This document shows, in pieces, positions 13,617 through 21,582 of a DNA stretch of 22,301 bases. How positions within the stretch are numbered: the stretch's first letter is position 1; every line of letters starts with the position of its first letter. The position numbers were made by a program, and so were the translations under genes. The notes below the pieces were generated by a model. That model saw only the letters and a program-made list of their open reading frames with translations. It searched no databases and was not told the DNA's origin. The DNA is from SM23-73-3 sp964580215 (lineage in GTDB: Bacteria > Zixibacteria > MSB-5A5 > SM1-73). The stretch is taken from NCBI GenBank assembly GCA_964580215.1, contig CAZOJT010000049.1:1-22301 (forward strand), written 5' to 3'.

Positions 13617-14235
13617 TTTTCACCACTATGCTCTCAATCACGTCGGCAATGTTCTCACAATGATCCGCTGCAGTCTCCAAACGGCCGTAAATCTCCTTCC
13701 ATTTTATTGCTACCCGCCAATCCGGTTCCTTATCCAGAAGTTGCCCGATCATCTGCTGGGAGATCTGGTCTGCCTCGTTTTCCAGACGGTTTATCTCGAT
13801 GCAGAACGGCAAAAGATCATCGAAGTGCTCCAAATCGGAAATTGCCTTTTCAATCTGTTCCACCGACTGATAGACGATATTAACCAAACGAATACATTCC
13901 GGAGTTGGTTTGGGAATCTTAAAATTGTGCAGTCGGCTGGAGATGCCTTCAATTGCATCCAGAACATCATCTAACTCAGATGCCAGGATATGTATGTCCT
14001 CTCTATCTATGGAGGTAATGAAGGTTTTGTCCAATTTATCTATGATGTCATGGATTATATCGTCGCCCCGGTGTTCTATCTCTTTTATATTCCGGACCTT
14101 CTCCTCCACATCGGTGTAATTTTCCACCAAATCCTTCAAAGCCTTGGCACCTACCAGAAGATTGCTGGCGGAAGCTTTGAGCATCTCAAAAAATTTCTCT
14201 TCCTTGGGTAAGAGCCGGGGAAGCTTTATGGTCAT
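13609..14235 (-). CDS. PhoU-like DUF47 protein (Pit accessory protein)
   Basis: Cytoplasmic helical protein of the DUF47/YkaA family, 208 residues, usually encoded next to PiT and thought to modulate phosphate uptake. Features: LLPKEEKFFEMLKASASNL near the start, EHRGDDIIHDIIDKLDKTFITSIDREDIHILASELDDVLDAIEG in the centre (E/D-rich metal-binding motifs of PhoU type), then long helices to ETAADHCENIADVIESIV. ATG 14235 is chosen because GAGGGAGG is directly upstream; an upstream in-frame ATG at 14295 has no such site. First gene of a two-gene operon with pit. Confidence 0.93.
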   Translation of the reverse strand: MTIKLPRLLPKEEKFFEMLKASASNLLVGAKALKDLVENYTDVEEKVRNIKEIEHRGDDIIHDIIDKLDKTFITSIDREDIHILASELDDVLDAIEGISSRLHNFKIPKPTPECIRLVNIVYQSVEQIEKAISDLEHFDDLLPFCIEINRLENEADQISQQMIGQLLDKEPDWRVAIKWKEIYGRLETAADHCENIADVIESIVVKSA

Positions 14236-14650
14236 AATTCCTCCCTCTTTCAAATTTTCTCGCCATAGTATATAAGCCCGAAATGAATTATGCAACTGAA
14301 AATTTCCAAATTTTTTTAATGAACCTGTACATTTCGAACGTTAATGAGGACTCCCGCGCCCAACTCAAGTTAGTTGTTGGCCGGGAATTCATTGCCAAAC
14401 ACCAACGAAGCCCCGTCTCCCTTGCTGCTTCGGTAATGGGGAATTGCCGAAGCTTATTAGTGAATTAGCATCGGCATTTCCTGTGACTATTTCCCAAATC
14501 ATTTTTCCTTTCTTTAAAGAAGGGACGGTATTACATTGGCCTCAGTTTAATGAAGATAAGGGATAACACCTTAATGGTTCGACAAGCTCACCATCCTGAG
14601 CCTGTGGTTCGACAGGCTCACCACACCGAGTAAAATCGAGGGGTCGAAGG

Positions 14651-14877
14651 ATCGAGCATAAATTTGCCCAATGAATTGGGCAACTACAACAACAGATAAG
14701 GCAAGTCGGCTCCTGCCACCATACGAATGTAGTTGCTCGATTTATCGGGCATAGAATTCGCCCAATGAATTGGGCAACTACAACAACAGATAAGGCAAGT
14801 CGGCTCCTGCTACCATACGAATGTAGTTGCTCAATTTATCGAGCATAGAATTCGCCCAATGAATTGGGCAACTACAA
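14651..14877. repeat. 94-base tandem repeat built of palindromes
   Basis: Period 94: the motif GCCCAATGAATTGGGC starts at 14666, 14760 and 14854. Each unit is itself an inverted repeat, running from GCCCAATGAATTGGGC plus AACTAC to GTAGTT plus GCTCGATTTATCGGGC, and each end is a small hairpin. The third unit is partial. Bases differ between copies in the stems, with some changes keeping pairing. Confidence 0.8.
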
Positions 14878-14913
14878 AATGGATGTGTTAAAAAAGGAGT
14901 GCATCAGCTTGTT

Positions 14914-14942
14914 GGGGCGGGGGTTGAACCCCCGCCCCTTTT
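14914..14942. repeat. GC-rich hairpin with T-run
   Basis: GGGGCGGGGG-ttgaa-CCCCCGCCCC followed by TTTT on the + strand. It has terminator form only for + strand transcription, but the neighbouring genes are on the - strand, so it is more likely another palindromic repeat. It may insulate against antisense transcription. Confidence 0.55.
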
Positions 14943-15023
14943 ATGCGGTCAGACAATTCCTCGTCTGGGCGGACAGGGATACAACCCTTGTCCGATCTAG
15001 AGCATTCTTGAACAGCTACTTTC

Positions 15024-15986
15024 CTACCTGATTTTCTCCCTCAAATCTTCCAACTCCTCTTTAAGCTCTTCCAGTTCCTCTCTCAGATCCTCCAGTTCTT
15101 CCTCAAGCTCTGATGAGACTTCCTTCTCCAAGAAAATCTCAGACGGGTAAAGCTTTTCCGGCAATATCTTCAGCTTCTTAAGGCCGCTGAAACCAAATGT
15201 GGACCACTCCTCTCCCTCCTCAATTTCAACCACAAAACTCTCAGGTTTGCGATTCCGGATAACTTTGATCTCTACCTTATCCCCTTCCTTCTTCTTCGAG
15301 ATGGCGTCCATCAAATCTTCTGTATCCTCTATCTTTTCTTCATCCACCTCCACGATCACGTCACCTGCTTTGAGTCCAGCTTTGTAAGCGGGCATATCTT
15401 CTTCCACCTGGGTAATCAAGGCACCCTCCCCATCCTCAACGCCGAAATAGTTGCCCAACTGCTCTGTCAGATCCTGCACCTTCGCACCAATCCGACTGCC
15501 GGAGAAAACACTGAAGGAGTAAGAGTGGGGTTTCATCCTTTTTGCTTCGCCGAAGAACGGTTCAAATTCATACTCGTAAGACAATTGGTCTCTTGGTCGT
15601 TTGCCCAGGGTGACGGTTAGAGTCTTCTCTTTGCCGTCCCGAAGAATTTTGAGTTCTACCTCTTCGCCGGGAGAGGAGCCCCGGATCAGCCTTGTTAAGT
15701 TAGAGGAATTCAGAACCTTCTTTCCATCAAATTTAATGATCACATCCTCTTGTTTTATCCCCGCCTCATCCGCCGGACTATCTTCGATCACATCCCTGAC
15801 TAAAACCCCTCTTTTCGATTTCAAATCCAGGGCTTCCTTCATATCCTTGGTGATATCCTGGATATAAACGCCCAGCCAACCAGTCTTCGATCCCCCCTTA
15901 TGTTTCTTTGCCTTCACCGGAGCGGCGGTTATCATGGAAGCAAGAAATGTCAGAAGAATCATGAAAAGTAAGCCTTTTTTTAACAT
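15024..15986 (-). CDS. Exported protein with two PDZ domains and C-terminal coiled coil
   Basis: 320 residues with an N-terminal signal peptide (MLKKG, hydrophobic LLFMILLTFLASM, then AAPVKA). PDZ 1 spans about residues 36-130 (GWLGVYIQDI, SPADEAGIKQEDVIIKFDG, LIRGSSPGEEVELKILRDG). PDZ 2 spans about 165-255 (RIGAKVQDLTEQL, MPAYKAGLKAGDVIVEVDEEKI). The last 35 residues are a Glu/Leu heptad coiled coil (LEEELEDLREELEELKEELEDL). It resembles the C-terminal half of DegP/HtrA, but there is no trypsin-like domain or catalytic triad, so it is a binding or scaffold protein of the envelope rather than a protease. ATG 15986 follows AAAGGAGG. Stands alone. Confidence 0.88.
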   Translation of the reverse strand: MLKKGLLFMILLTFLASMITAAPVKAKKHKGGSKTGWLGVYIQDITKDMKEALDLKSKRGVLVRDVIEDSPADEAGIKQEDVIIKFDGKKVLNSSNLTRLIRGSSPGEEVELKILRDGKEKTLTVTLGKRPRDQLSYEYEFEPFFGEAKRMKPHSYSFSVFSGSRIGAKVQDLTEQLGNYFGVEDGEGALITQVEEDMPAYKAGLKAGDVIVEVDEEKIEDTEDLMDAISKKKEGDKVEIKVIRNRKPESFVVEIEEGEEWSTFGFSGLKKLKILPEKLYPSEIFLEKEVSSELEEELEDLREELEELKEELEDLREKIR

Positions 15987-16596
15987 GGCAAAAACCTCCT
16001 TTCAAGTTTTGGTTTCCTTAAATTTTCCTTTGTTTTTCTACAACCGATCGCCAAAAAAGTTCCATCGTTTCCGCTGAATTACAAAAAACGACCATGCCCT
16101 TTTCTTGACCATTCTCCACAATGCAAGAGGAAAACTTCTGTTTGTTGGTTATGCAGACAAAATACTTTCAGAGACACTTCCGGCAAAAACCGTTTGCGAA
16201 AACAATCGCCTTGCAATTGTTTATCGATTGAGGGCTGGAAAGAATAAGAATACGGAGGAAACGTTTTTCGCTTCCCTTGCTGAGTTTTGTTCTTTAACAC
16301 AAGAAATCAAGGATCATGACATTTTGCTGTCGCTTATTTTCAAACGGAATTTAAAAAAAATCTTACCAATTGTTTTCTTCAGCTAAAGTATTTCCCCTTA
16401 ATGCCGAAAAAAATCAATAGAAGACAGGGTTTGGAAAGAGGGCTGAATGAGTCAAATAGAAAAGATCAATTTCTTTCTCTGACCTTACAGACTATCCTGT
16501 CATCATTATGACGACAGTAAGACAGATCCGTCCCCAACCAAAAAACCGTCCCCAAAAAAGCGGTAAAACGCGAAAGGTTGTCACGGATCTGTCTAT
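15987..16596. other. Intergenic region without convincing genes
   Basis: Holds the upstream region of the PDZ protein gene. Short open frames on both strands near 16079-16386 lack start sites and family features. An inverted repeat GACAGATCCGT (16521-16531) / ACGGATCTGTC (16583-16593) encloses two copies of CCGTCCCCAA, again a small palindromic repeat. Confidence 0.4.
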
Positions 16597-16770
16597 TTAT
16601 TTCCGCACAGAAAACCGCGAATAAAAAAGCTTGGCCCAACTGTCTCCTATGTTCCAGAGCGTTTTGGAATCAAATACCTTCAACAAACTTCCAGATTCAT
16701 CATATTCCTTTTCACCTGGACGTTCCAGTTTAATAATTGATACTTTGAGATAACCAGAAGGGCTTCTTAC
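16597..16770 (-). pseudogene. Remnant of an unidentified gene
   Basis: On the - strand the frame is open for 57 codons after a TGA (complement of 16771-16773) to TAA at 16597-16599. It reads protein-like: GYLKVSIIKLERPGEKEYDE, then SLLKVFDSKTLWNIGDSWAK. There is no ATG or GTG start, and the left edge of the frame abuts the tRNA terminator. Probably the 3' end of a decayed gene; family unknown. Confidence 0.3.
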
Positions 16771-16774
16771 TCAC

Positions 16775-16806
16775 AAAAAATCCCTTCACTCGGTGAGGTG
16801 AAGGGA
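16775..16806 (-). terminator. Intrinsic terminator of tRNA-Ala
   Basis: Read on the - strand: TCCCTTCAC, 8-base loop, GTGAAGGGA, then TTTTTT. A perfect 9-bp stem with U-run starting about 20 bases after the tRNA 3' end. Confidence 0.88.
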
Positions 16807-16826
16807 CTCTTTATCCTGCCTTAATC

Positions 16827-16902
16827 TGGTGGAGCCGACGGGACTCGAACCCGTGACCTTCTGACTGCCAGTCAGACGTTCTCCCAACTGAACTACGGCC
16901 CC
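16827..16902 (-). tRNA. tRNA-Ala (anticodon GGC)
   Basis: Complete 76-base cloverleaf with encoded CCA. Acceptor GGGGCCG pairs with CGGCTCC, giving the G3-U70 wobble that identifies tRNA-Ala. D-arm holds AGTTGGGAGAA; anticodon stem TCTGA/TCAGA surrounds loop CTGGCAG with anticodon GGC; the T-arm contains GGTTCGAGTCC; discriminator A. It reads Ala GCC/GCU codons. Confidence 0.96.
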
Positions 16903-16983
16903 ACAATCAGTTAATGGTTCATGGTTCACGGTTCATGGCAAGAACCTTTTTATTATGAACCACGGGCTATGAACTTCAAATTT

Positions 16984-17053
16984 GGCTGGTTCTCAGTTTG
17001 AACCAGTGACCTTCCCCCGCCTTTGGCGGGGGGCGTTCTCCCAACTGAACTAC
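16984..17053 (-). pseudogene. tRNA-Ala pseudogene with replaced anticodon arm
   Basis: The D-arm region is identical to the functional tRNA over 20 bases (complement of 17034-17053), and the bases before the T-arm (GTGACCTT on +) also match. Between them the anticodon arm is replaced by a CCCCCGCC-TTT-GGCGGGGG hairpin of the dispersed palindromic family. The acceptor stem is lost and the T-arm changed. It cannot decode. Confidence 0.75.
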
Positions 17054-17060
17054 AGTAGTA

Positions 17061-17088
17061 GTAGGGGTGATTCATGAATCACCCCTAC
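17061..17088. repeat. Perfect 28-base palindrome
   Basis: GTAGGGGTGATTCA followed by its exact reverse complement. It sits directly beside the tRNA pseudogene. Another dispersed palindrome; part of it (GGGGCGATTCCCC-type) recurs inside the restriction gene at 17568-17596. Confidence 0.8.
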
Positions 17089-17567
17089 GAACTAAAATAC
17101 GGAGAAGTTACCTTTTGTCAAGTATAAATCTGAAAGGGATTCCCCCTTTTTACAAGTATCCCAGAACTAAGTCATCTAGTAACTCTTTTTTGTCCAAGAT
17201 AAGTCCGGAGGCTCTTATTCTTCGTGATTTTCAAACTCTATTGTCCCCTTTTCCACTTTTGGATAGACGACATCAATCTCGTTCTGGATTTCGATTGTCT
17301 TTTGAAGTGCAGTAGCAACCCTGCAGTAATGTTTTATATCATCAAGAGATAAGCTTCTGTTCTTTCTATCCCTCAGCCATTTACGGCATGCCTGATAGCC
17401 ACCGATTTGATACTGCCAAACTTCTTTTGTGATCCCTTCAAAATACTGATCTTTGTTGATGTAAACTCGATTTTGCTTTTCGCTATACTGCAGTTTCTCT
17501 ACCCGATTATCACTCTTGCCTTGAAATTTGGCGATGGGTTTTTGTAAGGGCAATTCATGTGGAACAT

Positions 17568-17596
17568 CCCGCCGGAGGCGGGGAATCGCCCCTACC
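17568..17596. repeat. In-frame palindrome in the restriction gene (CCCGCC type)
   Basis: CCCGCC-gga-GGCGGG followed by AATCGCCCCTACC. It is translated on the - strand as VGAIPRLRRDVPH, which interrupts the methylase C-terminal part. It belongs to a different palindrome family from the GTCTGAC-type clusters in the same gene. Confidence 0.6.
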
Positions 17597-17765
17597 GGTT
17601 TCATCAGATGTAGAGCAACTAGTCTTTCACCAAATTCAGCCATTTTCTTAAATAGCTTGTAATCTTTTGCAAATGGAACTCTCGGAAAGTCTATCTTTAG
17701 AAACTCGGTGTATTTCTTACGATATGTATTGGAATAAAGGACGGCATAGATGTAGTAGAAAATTT

Positions 17766-17821
17766 GGTAGGACAAACATTCCTGTTTGTCTTCATGGTCA
17801 GACAGGAATGTCTGACCCACC
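17766..17821. repeat. In-frame palindrome pair 4 (GTCTGAC type)
   Basis: GGACAAACATTCCTGTTTGTC and TCAGACAGGAATGTCTGACC in head-to-head order, translated as VGQTFLSDHEDKQECLS. It borders the RAYT domain on its 3' side in gene orientation, matching cluster 18286-18463 on the other side. Confidence 0.75.
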
Positions 17822-17835
17822 GTCTCATTGTATCT

Positions 17836-18277
17836 TTCATTAAAATACCAACCATGATAATTCCAGGGATCATCCGTTAAACCTTTTTTAACTGGGTTAT
17901 TCAGCATATAATTTAGCTTCTCGTTTAACTCCTCTTGATCTCTTATTATTCTATCATAAGACTCATCCTGCCAAACGTTACCCTTGGTTTTCCTTATCAG
18001 GTTAATCTTATGAGCGGAAACGCCTTTAACACCTTTCATTATCCTGCTTAAGGCATAACCTTCCATAGGTATTAATAAAATATGGATATGGTCTGGCATT
18101 ATAACAACTGCAATAAGTTCATAAAATTTTCCATCCCCCTCTTTAATATGTTCCAGGACAGTTTTCTGCTCACCAACAGATAACTCTCCCCTCAGAGTCC
18201 TAAAGGTAACAAAGTATGTTGCACCTTTTAGTGTCCAATGTGGTAGTTTTCTCCTTGTTATTTTGAGCCCCTTCTCA
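17836..18277 (-). mobile_element. RAYT (REP-associated tyrosine transposase, Y1/IS200-like) domain fused in frame
   Basis: About 147 residues inside the restriction gene frame (roughly residues 660-806 counted from GTG 20250) form a complete RAYT core: RRKLPHWTLKGATYFVTFR at the start, the HUH motif VIMPDHIHILLIP, GVSAHKI, the WQDESYDRIIRD motif typical of RAYTs, and the catalytic Tyr helix LNYMLNNPVKKG, ending PWNYHGWYF. No ATG or GTG start exists in frame at its beginning, so it can only be made as part of the fusion. It is inserted between IYNEQ and QIFYYIYAVLYSNTYRKKY, a variable linker of the methylase, and is flanked on both sides by GTCTGAC-type palindromes, its likely substrates. Confidence 0.88.
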
Positions 18278-18285
18278 TTATCATT

Positions 18286-18463
18286 GGTGGGATAGACATT
18301 CCTGTCTGTCTTTTCATTGTCATTGTTATTGGTAGAACAGACATTCCTGTCTGTTATAGGATGGGCATTCTTGCCTGTCATATTATGAGCATTCTTGCCT
18401 GTTATATTATGAGCATTCCTGTCTGTTTTTTCAGAATGGTCAGACAAAAATGTCTGACCCACC
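18286..18463. repeat. In-frame palindrome cluster 3 (GTCTGAC type)
   Basis: At least five copies of the short palindrome: ATAGACATTCCTGTCTGTC, ACAGACATTCCTGTCTGT, two degenerate GGGCATTCTTGCCTGT-like units and a GAGCATTCCTGTCTGTT unit, then the opposite-orientation TCAGACAAAAATGTCTGACC. Translated as VGQTFLSD, then NAHNITGKNAHNMTGKNAHP and DRNVCSTNN. Directly precedes the RAYT domain in gene orientation. Confidence 0.75.
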
Positions 18464-19218
18464 TGTTCATTATAAATCTTGCTAAGGTACTCAAGGAGCT
18501 TGGGATTTATATTTAGTTGTCTTCTCTCTAACTTTTCCTTATGGCTGAACATGTCTTTTTTCTCTGTGTCGGGGTAGAGGTATAGAGGAAAATTTACATT
18601 TCCGCCGCGATAGAATAAGTTAAAATCTTCAATATATTCAGAACAGAAAACGACATTCCAAGGTTTTTCTAATCCAACAACCTGTCCGGCTCTGCCTACA
18701 CATAGAGCCAAATTCTCCTGCATCATATCGGGCATAACTTCAGAACGAGGCCAATCGATCACCTTTTGAGTGTAGTAAATATGCCTTATATCAAAAGGGC
18801 GATATAGTATCTTAGTAAAATAAATTTTCCAATTTTCGTCTTTCGCTAATACTTTTCTTGCTTCGCCAAACTTCCAACCTCTTGTGTCTTTCAATTTAAA
18901 TGTCTGTTTAACGAGTTCATCTGGGATTGTTAGATTTCTAAACATTTCAATTCTTCTTTTTAAGGCATCTTTATCAAAATCAATAACAAAACGATCTCGT
19001 GCTGTAACAATACCAGTTACACTTACCGGGAAAATATCCGTTATCTTCCAGTACCTCTCATAAATTCTTCTGCCCTTTTCTTCTCTCGGGACAAAGAAGT
19101 AATAAGGACTTGTTGGACTCAAGCATTCCCATTTGCTTGTTTTCACATCATTTTTCAAAAGCCGGTCATATTTTTCCTCCCTCAATCCCCATAACTCTGA
19201 GTAATAGACCCTACAACT

Positions 19219-19408
19219 GGTGGAACAGACATTCTTGTCTGTTGGGTCTGTTGGGTCTGTTGGGTCAGGCAAGAATGCCTGATCTACCTCACTGCTTCTT
19301 TTTATGTCTGTTGTGTCAGGCAAGAATGCCTGATCTATCTCACTGCTTCTTTTTATGTCTGTTGGGTCAGGCAAGAATGCCTGATCTACCTCACTGCTTC
19401 TTTTTATG
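19219..19408. repeat. In-frame palindrome cluster 2 with 51-base tandem repeat
   Basis: An ACAGACATTCTTGTCTGT palindrome is followed by a GGGTCTGTT triplication and then three tandem 51-base units starting at 19265, 19316 and 19367, each with TCAGGCAAGAATGCCTGA. The period is 17 codons, so the protein gains IKRSSEVDQAFLPDPTD repeats without a frameshift. Confidence 0.85.
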
Positions 19409-20669
19409 AAAAGGGCAATGGCAACTCCTTGCCGAATATCAAAGATGTTTTCGTCTTTTGAGCCGTCAGGGCATTTCTCTTTTTTCAAACTGTTACCATG
19501 CAAGTCCAGGATATAAATCTCGTTGAAACTATTCATCAGAGACTGCCGCATACCTCTGAAGGTTGGATTGTCAAGATAGCTGTGATTGGTGATAAACCCT
19601 AAAACTCCTTCTCCTGCTTGGTCTATCTTCCATTGGGCGAAACGAATAAACTTCACGTAGTCATCTTGGAGCCAGAGTTTCTTTTCTCCCAAAGGCTTTC
19701 CATCCACCTTATAATAGCTTTGTAGTCCGTCTATATCTTCCTTGAGGAGTTTATCAATCCACGGATTCATATTCGCTGATATTCCCGAATATGGCGGATT
19801 ACCAAGTATAGCCAGTATAGGTATCTCCTTTTTGACCTTCCCTGCTTTTTGTGATTCCTCAGAAAGCTCAGCCACAAACGGAAATTCAGTTTGCGCAAGC
19901 TCCTCCATCTCCAGAGTATTTGTTAGATAAAGCTTAAATCTATCATCCTTTTGGAGTTTGTAACCAAGTTCTTCTAGGAGGAAAGACATCTTCAAATGTC
20001 CTACTGCGTATGGCGCCATCATTAGCTCAAAGGCATAGAATCTGGCTTCCTTACTAAGGAAGTGTTTCCTAATGAAATCTTGTTTACCTCCGTCGCCATA
20101 TTTAGATACAAATTCTTCTACTGCTAACTTGGCCGCTTCAGCCAAAAAGGTAAGAGTGCCAGCCGCAGGATCTAAGACTGTGACAGTATCGCTTGCAAAT
20201 CCATCTGCTTTATTGTAATGCTCCTTTAGAATGCAATGCAACGAACGCACGATATAAGAGACTACTGCTTCAGGCGTATAATAAACACCTCTCTTTTCTC
20301 TTGTTTTTGGGTCGTATTCAGCCAGGAACGTTTAATAAAAATGGATAATCGGGTCTTTGCCTTTACCTTCGTGAAAATACTTGTGAAGGATATTTTTTAC
20401 GTCAGTAACAGCTAAGACTTCTGAGATGTCATCGATGATCCATTCCATCTGCTGGGGCAAATCTCCAAATGAAATGAACGTGAAAACCTCTCTTAAGATC
20501 CCAATGGTGTGTGGGATTCTGTCATAAGCAAGTTTTCTATTAAACCCATTTTCCGAGCGGATACGGGCAGCAAAAAGTCCGTATGTAATGGTCTGTGAAT
20601 AAAGGTCGGCAAACTCTTCTTTTGAAAGACCGCTTATGAGATACTGCTTGAATGTCTCATAGAATCCAT

Positions 20670-20745
20670 GTAGAACAGACATTCTTGTCTGTTTTATCTG
20701 TTTTATCTGTTTTTCCTTACTGTCAGACAAAAATGTCTGACCTAC
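20670..20745. repeat. In-frame palindrome pair 1 (GTCTGAC type)
   Basis: GTAGAACAGACATTCTTGTCTGT and, after an ATCTGTTTT duplication, TCAGACAAAAATGTCTGACC. Lies in part 1 of the restriction gene, translated as VTVGQTFLSDSKEKQIKQIK. Same head-to-head arrangement as at 17766-17821. Confidence 0.75.
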
Positions 20746-21312
20746 TGTTACCGTTCTTAATTCCTGTGCAACGACCTCATCTTTCAAGAAGCGGGTCCTG
20801 TTTGCCAATTCTTTTGCTAAGCTTTTAGCATCATAGACTTTCGGAAGGGAGAAGGAGAAAAATTTATCAAGCAGTTCAAAAAAGTTAGATTTCTTTTCGG
20901 CTGGTGGGATGGTTTTAAGTTTATGCACAATAAACGGTCTGGCGATAAGAACTTTGTCAATCAAATCGCCATGGCGATAAAGCCTGAATTCAAAAAAGTT
21001 GGTTAGTATAACGTTGGGAAAGGTGCCCAGATAACGCTTTAGCTGTTCCGTTGTCTCAATTTGGTCCAGGTCCTTAACCGTTGGCGCCTTTGCCTCAATA
21101 TAGCCGGTTATATGTTGCTTTCCATCCCAAATTCTAAAATCGGGATTGCCGGCTTCGGTTTTCTTTGGCAGCGTTGTTATGTATATGTTCTTTCTTCCAA
21201 CCGATTCTGCGTACTCGTTCAGCAATCGTTCAAGTGCCGAGTAATAGCTCTCTTCCCTGGCATCACCACGTTTGGCAACCTGGTATATTTTTTTCAAATA
21301 CGATTTCAGCAT

Positions 21313-21582
21313 TTTTGCTTTTCAACAATTTCGAATTCTTAGTCTCCGCATGGTATAGAATTCAAATTCGGTGCTGGCGTTAGAAAAGATAATGCCTTTT
21401 CATTCTTGAGTAAAGCATTTTTGTGCTCCAGGTGGGTGTTCCCCAGACGGGCAGGCACCCGTACGGGTGGGCGTCCGTGCATGGCTGGCAGGTTTCACCC
21501 GCCGTTCTTTCCCGTTGGTGAATAAACACCAACGGGAAGCAAGACCCCATATCGTCCCGCCTCAGGCGGGACGACTACCACC
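21313..21582. repeat. Intergenic palindromes between restriction and endonuclease V genes
   Basis: No gene seen. CCCGTTGGTG-aataaa-CACCAACGGG (about 21508-21533) and CGTCCCGCC-tca-GGCGGGACG (about 21554-21574) are perfect hairpins. A GGGTG/CACCC-rich stretch lies at about 21430-21500. Either hairpin could end transcription of the endonuclease V gene. Confidence 0.55.

Larger units (their letters stand above)
14236..15023. repeat. Long repeat-filled intergenic region
   Basis: No gene seen. From left to right: the upstream region of the DUF47-pit operon; a copy of the dispersed repeat (14426-14482); two copies of TGGTTCGACARGCTCACCA (about 14576-14594 and 14606-14624); a 94-base tandem repeat; a strong GC hairpin at 14914-14938; and a CGGACAGGG...TTGTCCG hairpin near 14970-14994. 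All are palindromic repeat units. Confidence 0.55.
17215..21312 (-). pseudogene. Broken single-polypeptide restriction-modification enzyme (nuclease plus N6-adenine methylase) with in-frame repeat insertions
   Basis: Two consecutive frames form one type IIG/ISP-like gene. Part 1 (20332-21312, 326 codons) has a PD-(D/E)XK nuclease: Asp58 in NPDFRIW and Glu73-x-Lys75 in GYIEAKAP; it then leads into the methylase linker. Part 2 (17215 to about 20300) has methylase motif I (LDPAAGTLTF), motif IV (NPPYS) and a C-terminal target-recognition region. Between them, HFY-TAA-TFLAEYDPKTREK shows a nonsense codon at 20332-20334 where relatives have Glu, and a one-base shift near 20300 before GVYYTPEAVVSYI. 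The ORF part 2 begins at GTG 20250, too late to include YYTP. Several palindromic repeat clusters and a RAYT domain are embedded in frame. Probably inactive, unless the two lesions are assembly errors. Confidence 0.85.

Noticed and set aside
14651..14877. CRISPR array
   Set aside because: Units are 94 bases of near-identical sequence with no variable spacers and no cas genes nearby.
14914..14942. Terminator of a + strand gene
   Set aside because: No + strand gene lies upstream; it matches the style of the dispersed palindromes.
15024..15986. DegP/HtrA protease
   Set aside because: Only the PDZ domains are present; the signal peptide leads directly into PDZ 1, with no serine protease domain.
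16079..16300. 73-residue ORF on - strand
   Set aside because: No start signal and no recognisable features; overlaps another equally weak frame.
16105..16386. 93-residue ORF on + strand
   Set aside because: TTG start without ribosome-binding site, no family features, competing frame on the other strand.
19265..19408. CRISPR-like array
   Set aside because: The 51-base units are contiguous tandem repeats that keep the reading frame; there are no spacers.
20332..20334. Recoding of the TAA in the restriction gene
   Set aside because: UAA is not a selenocysteine or pyrrolysine codon, and a separate frameshift follows, so inactivation or sequence error is more likely.
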